Positions 6,358-9,543 of a stretch of 9,543 bases of DNA are shown piece by piece. Source of the DNA: Planctomycetaceae bacterium (lineage in GTDB: Bacteria > Planctomycetota > Planctomycetia > Pirellulales > Pirellulaceae); contig JAHEAM010000049.1 of NCBI GenBank assembly GCA_024642765.1, forward strand, positions 3,444 to 12,986. The letters are read 5' to 3'. Below the pieces are notes generated by a model, which was not told where the DNA came from, made no database searches, and saw only the letters and a list, made by a program, of their open reading frames with translations. Position numbers and translations under genes: made by a program. Each line of letters starts with the position of its first letter. Position 1 is the first letter of the stretch.

Positions 6358-6654
6358 CTAGTTGCCGTCGCCAGCTGCTTTTTCAACAGCTTCTGCGCCT
6401 TCTTTAACGGCTTCTGCGCCTTCTTTAACGGCTTCTTTGCCAGCTTCAACAGCTTCTGTGCCTGCATTAACGGCTTCTTTAACAGCTTCGGTTCCAGCTT
6501 TAACAGCTTCTTTGCCCGCATCAACAGCTTCTTTGCCAGCTTCGACGGCAGTTTTACCTGCTTCTTTTGCCTTATCAGTTGTAGTTTTGGCAGCGTCGCA
6601 ACCAATTGCCAAAACCGACATTGCACATACGAAAAGTGCGAAAAACTTTTTCAT
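6358..6654 (-). CDS. Small heptad-repeat lipoprotein
   Basis: A 98-residue Ala/Glu/Lys/Val/Gly-rich protein with a signal peptide (MKKFFALFVCAMSVLAIGC) whose Cys19 fits a slightly relaxed lipobox (AIGC), so it is probably exported and lipid-anchored. From residue 31 to 94 it is built of heptads close to AGKEAVK. Glycines fall at 33, 40, 47, 54, 65, 72, 79 and 86, spacing 7, 7, 7, 11, 7, 7, 7. The pattern predicts a long amphipathic helix, perhaps a coiled coil, with a four-residue insertion (KEAV) in the middle. Similar low-complexity helices occur in LEA-like and Lpp-like proteins, but I cannot name a family. The start is supported by GGAAAG 8 nt upstream. A terminator follows at 6243-6275, so the gene is likely monocistronic. 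Long open frames on the opposite strand here are by-products of the repeat. A structural or stress-protective envelope role is inference. Confidence 0.82.
   Translation of the reverse strand: MKKFFALFVCAMSVLAIGCDAAKTTTDKAKEAGKTAVEAGKEAVDAGKEAVKAGTEAVKEAVNAGTEAVEAGKEAVKEGAEAVKEGAEAVEKAAGDGN
6373..6558 (-). repeat. Imperfect 21-bp repeats coding the lipoprotein heptads
   Basis: The DNA repeats roughly every 21 bp, with recurring words such as GCTTCTTTGCCAGC and TTCTTTAACGGCTTC on the plus strand, broken once by a 12-bp addition (one four-residue insert). The two units nearest the C-terminus are almost identical at DNA level, which suggests growth by local duplication. Confidence 0.8.
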
Positions 6655-6702
6655 CTTTTTTTCTTTCCAAAAAATAATCGAAACGAACGTCGAATCTCAA
6701 CC

Positions 6703-6716
6703 TGGTCAACGGACCA
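6703..6716. promoter_or_regulatory. Operator-like dyad upstream of the lipoprotein
   Basis: TGGTC-AACG-GACCA, five-base perfect arms with a four-base spacer, centred about 55 bp upstream of the lipoprotein ATG. The position suits a regulator site, but arms this short can occur by chance. Confidence 0.25.
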
Positions 6717-6820
6717 AACACTGATTGAAATTCATCCATTGAATCGAGCCGATCTAAGTAACCGACTCGTTGGTTTCCAATTGCAAAACTTGTAAACGAC
6801 ATTTATTAATGACCGCTTGT

Positions 6821-6851
6821 TTTGAATGTAACACTCTGTGGTTCATTCAAA
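6821..6851. promoter_or_regulatory. Eight-base inverted repeat in the gene-free stretch
   Basis: TTTGAATG and CATTCAAA are perfect inverted arms separated by 15 bases, about 170-200 bp upstream of the lipoprotein start. It could be a regulator dyad or a weak hairpin. No role is shown. Confidence 0.3.
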
Positions 6852-7122
6852 TCGTCGTCTCTGAATGTATGCAAGTTTTCCAAGTCCATTTCAGTCGGCA
6901 CGACACAACCTAAATCGTATGCAAACGTAAAAACGTGTCAACCGTCCGATAGGCAGTCGCCGCTCAAAAGTCGCAAAACGTTTGAATATGCGTTAAGTTG
7001 AAACGCTTTGACCGAAAAAACCGCCTAAATTGCCAACTTTAAACTCCGAGCTTAATGTAACAATTTGCGAATTGCACCAATCATAAAGGGCTTTTTTACG
7101 TGCCCCCATTGTTCTTTCTTTC

Positions 7123-7797
7123 TCAAGGTTCAATTTTTTGTATGTTGGTCCATTTTCCCGGATCGCTGCGTTGTGATCGGAGCTTCCCAGTCAAGCGTTC
7201 GCTATTCTGTCCCCATTCTATTTTTGGCTCAACAAAAACAGCTGCTACCAATTTTTCGTCGAGTGGAATTCCGCAATGCGAATGAAAAGCGGATGTCGCT
7301 AGTTGCCCACCCGACGACCAGTAGTTTTCATAGCCTAAAGCAGTCAACAAAAGCAAAATGTTTTGTACTAACGCAGCGGTTGCTGCATGGTGTTCAAGGT
7401 TTACTTCATCACGTTTCGACGAATTTGCGATTTCTTCTGCAGTTTGAGGAATCCAATGAACAAGGAGCAAGCAACCGCAACCGCGCAATAGCCCTGGCAA
7501 CTTATTTCCAGGTTTCACATCGTCAAACCACTCGCCAAATTTCTCGGCAATAGTTCGGCATTTTGATTGGTCAAAAATGTGGACGCGCCAAGGTTCTGCA
7601 ATACCGTTTCGTTGTCTATCGAAATGAAACGGGGCCCAGCGTGCGTGCTCCAAGACGCTGCGAATGTCGTTCTCCAGCATCTGGTTTTGCGTGTCGGATA
7701 GGGTCCACATGCTTTCCGCTGATGCCAGGGATTTAAGCGTTCGCCGGCGCGTGATTATCGAAATAAGTGCTTCGTAATCTGGGTTTGGACTAGACAT
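7123..7797 (-). CDS. Nitroreductase family protein
   Basis: A 224-residue protein with the nitroreductase fold, an FMN-dependent NAD(P)H oxidoreductase family acting on nitro compounds, quinones, enones or flavins in the cytoplasm, usually as a dimer. Seen: the N-terminal FMN-phosphate motif RRRTLK (17-22, in place of the common RRSxR), the ARWAP...EPWRVHIF block (52-75) matching the usual 'ApS..NxQPW.f', the central helix LEHHAATAALVQNILLLLTALGYENYW (134-160) and the SSGG turn, and a C-terminal GIPLDEKLVAAVFV strand. The family's typical APS is APF here, and a Cys pair (RGCGC, 107 and 109) precedes the LLLVHW strand. The substrate is unknown. The start ATG at 7797 has a modest AGGT ribosome site. 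Its 5' end faces the M16 gene across 164 bp. It ends at TGA with only nine codons to the next stop. Confidence 0.85.
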   Translation of the reverse strand: MSSPNPDYEALISIITRRRTLKSLASAESMWTLSDTQNQMLENDIRSVLEHARWAPFHFDRQRNGIAEPWRVHIFDQSKCRTIAEKFGEWFDDVKPGNKLPGLLRGCGCLLLVHWIPQTAEEIANSSKRDEVNLEHHAATAALVQNILLLLTALGYENYWSSGGQLATSAFHSHCGIPLDEKLVAAVFVEPKIEWGQNSERLTGKLRSQRSDPGKWTNIQKIEP

Positions 7798-7889
7798 GCT
7801 TACCTGTAGTTCAATGTTTCAAGGTCCCAATCTTGCACGGTTGAATTCATTGTTTACCGCACAAGTACTTCTTTTGGTAGGATAGGGCG

Positions 7890-7905
7890 GCTATTCCGCT
7901 ATTCC
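7890..7905. repeat. Tandem GCTATTCC direct repeat in the divergent promoter region
   Basis: GCTATTCC occurs twice without spacing (7890-7905), about 55-70 bp before the M16 start and about 95 bp before the nitroreductase start on the other strand. Adjacent direct half-sites can be regulator targets. Otherwise the 164-bp gap shows no convincing -35/-10 pair on either strand. Confidence 0.35.
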
Positions 7906-7943
7906 CGCGGATCGTTTCCGATCAATCGTACGAGGCAATTCTT

Positions 7944-7949
7944 AAGGAG
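7944..7949 (+). promoter_or_regulatory. Ribosome binding site of the M16 protease
   Basis: AAGGAG lies 12 nt before the ATG at 7962. It is a strong core with longer than usual spacing. No better start codon lies closer in this frame. Confidence 0.55.
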
Positions 7950-7961
7950 CAAATAGAGCAT

Positions 7962-9543
7962 ATGTTGTTAAAGTATTTTTGGGCGATTGTCGTTCTTGTT
8001 GGGCTGGTATCCTATTTACCGACGGCAAATGGTCAGGGCGTCAATAACGTCGCTAATATTGAAGGTATCTCAGAGTTTCGTTTGGAGAACGGAATTCCCG
8101 TTTTGATTTTTCCTGACGACAGCAAGCCGCAATTTACTGTGAACATGACGGTATTGGTTGGCTCACGACACGAGGGCTATGGCGAGACCGGTATGGCTCA
8201 CTTGCTCGAGCACATGTTGTTCAAAGGCACAGAGCGTCACAAAGACATTCCTGCTCTCTTGAAGGAACGTGGTGTTCTCAACATGAATGGTACGACTTGG
8301 TTCGACCGTACAAACTATTACGAGACGCTTCCGGCAGGCGACGAAAACCTTGAGTTTGCCATTCGCATGGAGGCCGATCGCCTACTCAACAGCCTGATTC
8401 GGGCCGAAGACTTGGCTTCCGAAATGACGGTCGTTCGTAATGAGTTCGAAATCGGCGAAAACGATCCCAATTCGATCTTGATGCAGCGAATCATGGCGAC
8501 CGCTTTCGAATGGCACAACTACGGCAAGTCAACGATTGGTAATCGCTCGGATATCGAGCAAGTGCCTGTCGAAAATCTAAGAGCCTTCTATGAAAAATAT
8601 TACCAACCCGACAACGTCATGGTCGTGGTTGCTGGAAAATTCGATCAAGACAAGGCTTTGGAGTATCTAGAAAAATATTTCGGTACTCTGAAGCTGCCGT
8701 CGCGCGAATTGCCGAAGACCTACACCGCCGAGCCCGTTCAAGACGGTGAGCGCGTCGTGGTCCTGCGTCGGACAGGCGACGTCCAAATGGTCGGCATCGG
8801 CTACCACGTGCCATCAGCAGCAGACGATGATTTCGCGGCACTCGATGTATTGGGGACGATTTTGGAAATGACTCCGTCGGGGCGTTTGTACAAATCGATG
8901 GTCGAAACCAAAATCGCTTCCAGCGTCAGCACAACGTTGATTCCTGGTCATGATCCGGGATACCTCATGTGTTTTGCAACGGTTCCTAAATCCGGCGATC
9001 TTGAAGTCGCCAAATCGACTTTGATCGGCCAAGTCGAATCGATCGGCGAAAACGGCGTGAGCGATGCGGAAGTCGAACGCGCTGTTTTGCGATTACAAAA
9101 GCAACGTGAACGACAATTTGCCGATTCTGAAACAACGGCAATCAACTTGAGTGAATTTTACGGCTATGGGAACTGGAAACTCTATTTCCATTATCGAGAT
9201 CAATTGGAAAAGGTAACTGTTGCTGATGTCAAACGCGTCGCACAGGAGTATTTGTTGCCGAGCAACCGTACCTTGGGATTGTTCGAGCCGACATCAAATC
9301 CGATTCGCGCGAAATTGCCCGCGACCATTGCCGCCCAAACGATGTTGGCAGACTACTCGGGGCGCGAGAGTATTGCATCAGGTGAGGAATTCGATCCAAC
9401 GCCTGCAAATATTGAAGCGATGACAACTAAGGGCAAATTGAAATCGGGTCTGCAATATGCGTTGTTGCCAAAGAAAACACGTGGAGAGGTCATCATTGCG
9501 AACGGCAAGATTCACTTCGGGAATTTGGATTCGTTGCAAAACA
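7962..9543 (+). CDS. Secreted M16 (pitrilysin/insulinase-type) zinc metallopeptidase, 3' partial
   Basis: The frame is open from ATG 7962 to the right edge (527 codons), so the C-terminal part is missing. The start MLLKYFWAIVVLVGLVSYLPTANGQG is a signal peptide, with a likely cut near residue 24, placing the enzyme in the periplasm or outside. The inverted zinc motif is complete: His80-Leu-Leu-Glu83-His84, with the third ligand Glu161 in RNEFEIGEN exactly 76 residues after His84, matching the pitrilysin HxxEHx76E spacing. The first M16 domain is followed by the M16_C-type partner region (from YYQPDNVMVVVAG onward). The last visible residues (GLQYALLPKKTRG) resemble the opening of the second M16 half, so the full protein is probably around 900 residues, with two halves forming a clam-shell that digests peptides. 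The divergent nitroreductase gene lies upstream. Confidence 0.93.
   Translation, partial: MLLKYFWAIVVLVGLVSYLPTANGQGVNNVANIEGISEFRLENGIPVLIFPDDSKPQFTVNMTVLVGSRHEGYGETGMAHLLEHMLFKGTERHKDIPALLKERGVLNMNGTTWFDRTNYYETLPAGDENLEFAIRMEADRLLNSLIRAEDLASEMTVVRNEFEIGENDPNSILMQRIMATAFEWHNYGKSTIGNRSDIEQVPVENLRAFYEKYYQPDNVMVVVAGKFDQDKALEYLEKYFGTLKLPSRELPKTYTAEPVQDGERVVVLRRTGDVQMVGIGYHVPSAADDDFAALDVLGTILEMTPSGRLYKSMVETKIASSVSTTLIPGHDPGYLMCFATVPKSGDLEVAKSTLIGQVESIGENGVSDAEVERAVLRLQKQRERQFADSETTAINLSEFYGYGNWKLYFHYRDQLEKVTVADVKRVAQEYLLPSNRTLGLFEPTSNPIRAKLPATIAAQTMLADYSGRESIASGEEFDPTPANIEAMTTKGKLKSGLQYALLPKKTRGEVIIANGKIHFGNLDSLQN

Larger units (their letters stand above)
6655..7122. other. Gene-free stretch upstream of the lipoprotein
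   Basis: 468 bp with no supported gene. The open frames on the plus strand reaching into it are extensions of the antisense frames over the lipoprotein. It should contain the lipoprotein promoter (minus strand), but I see no strong sigma-70 pair. It holds two dyads, at 6703-6716 and 6821-6851, and A/T-rich tracts. No terminator for the nitroreductase gene was recognised. Confidence 0.5.

Noticed and set aside
6256..6795. Long open frames on the plus strand (including 6362-6724) opposite the lipoprotein
   Set aside because: They translate to monotonous Ser/Ala/Pro or Phe/Asn repeats, which is what the complement of the heptad repeat must give. They lack ribosome sites, and the minus-strand protein has a signal peptide, ribosome site and terminator.
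7063..7078. CAATT-TGCG-AATTG dyad as a terminator for the nitroreductase gene
   Set aside because: The five-base A/T stem is too weak and has no T-run in the right place.
7096..7125. UGA stop of the nitroreductase as a selenocysteine codon, given selB in the window
   Set aside because: Readthrough adds only nine residues (Sec-ERKNNGGT then TAA) with no redox motif, and the domain is already complete. I saw no convincing SECIS-like hairpin directly after it.
7065..7553. 162-codon open frame on the plus strand opposite the nitroreductase
   Set aside because: No family match and no start context. The minus-strand frame shows clear nitroreductase motifs.

Overview
The window looks like ordinary chromosomal DNA of a Gram-negative bacterium, most plausibly a member of the Planctomycetota (Pirellulaceae-like). 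That is inferred from roughly balanced base composition by eye, loosely packed genes on both strands, an exported two-domain M16 peptidase, and a SelB elongation factor with typical bacterial architecture. No 16S or other definitive marker is present, so the placement is tentative. No phage, insertion sequence, CRISPR array, tRNA or rRNA was seen.

Layout, left to right. (1) The 3' part of an ATP-grasp ligase gene, cut by the left edge (3-734, +). (2) A ferredoxin/flavodoxin-NADP+ reductase of the Fpr type (871-1617, +). (3) A small GlsB/YeaQ/YmgE-type membrane protein with an arginine-rich tail (1869-2228, +). (4) Facing it, selB, the selenocysteine-specific elongation factor (2289-4217, -). 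(5) A divergent intergenic region of about 320 bp with candidate promoters in both directions and two hairpins, leading to a stand-alone response-regulator receiver protein (4541-5014, +). (6) A possible 25-codon leader ORF overlapping the start of an M42 metallo-aminopeptidase (5141-6211, +). (7) A convergent intergenic stretch with a good rho-independent terminator for the minus strand, a perfect 17-bp tandem duplication and a further hairpin. (8) A 98-residue heptad-repeat lipoprotein (6358-6654, -). (9) A 468-bp gene-free stretch with two dyads. (10) A nitroreductase-fold protein (7123-7797, -). (11) Divergent from it, the 5' two-thirds or so of a secreted M16 (pitrilysin/insulinase) zinc protease, cut by the right edge (7962-9543, +).

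The genes do not form one pathway. They are mostly monocistronic housekeeping or stress functions: redox (Fpr, nitroreductase), selenoprotein translation (SelB), peptide turnover (M42, M16), envelope (GlsB-like, lipoprotein) and signalling (receiver). I do not see a convincing new multi-gene system. The items most worth a second look are the lipoprotein, whose glycines are spaced 7-7-7-11-7-7-7, the structured leader upstream of the response regulator, the possible coupled leader ORF before the M42 gene, and the hairpin and duplication cluster at 6243-6350.
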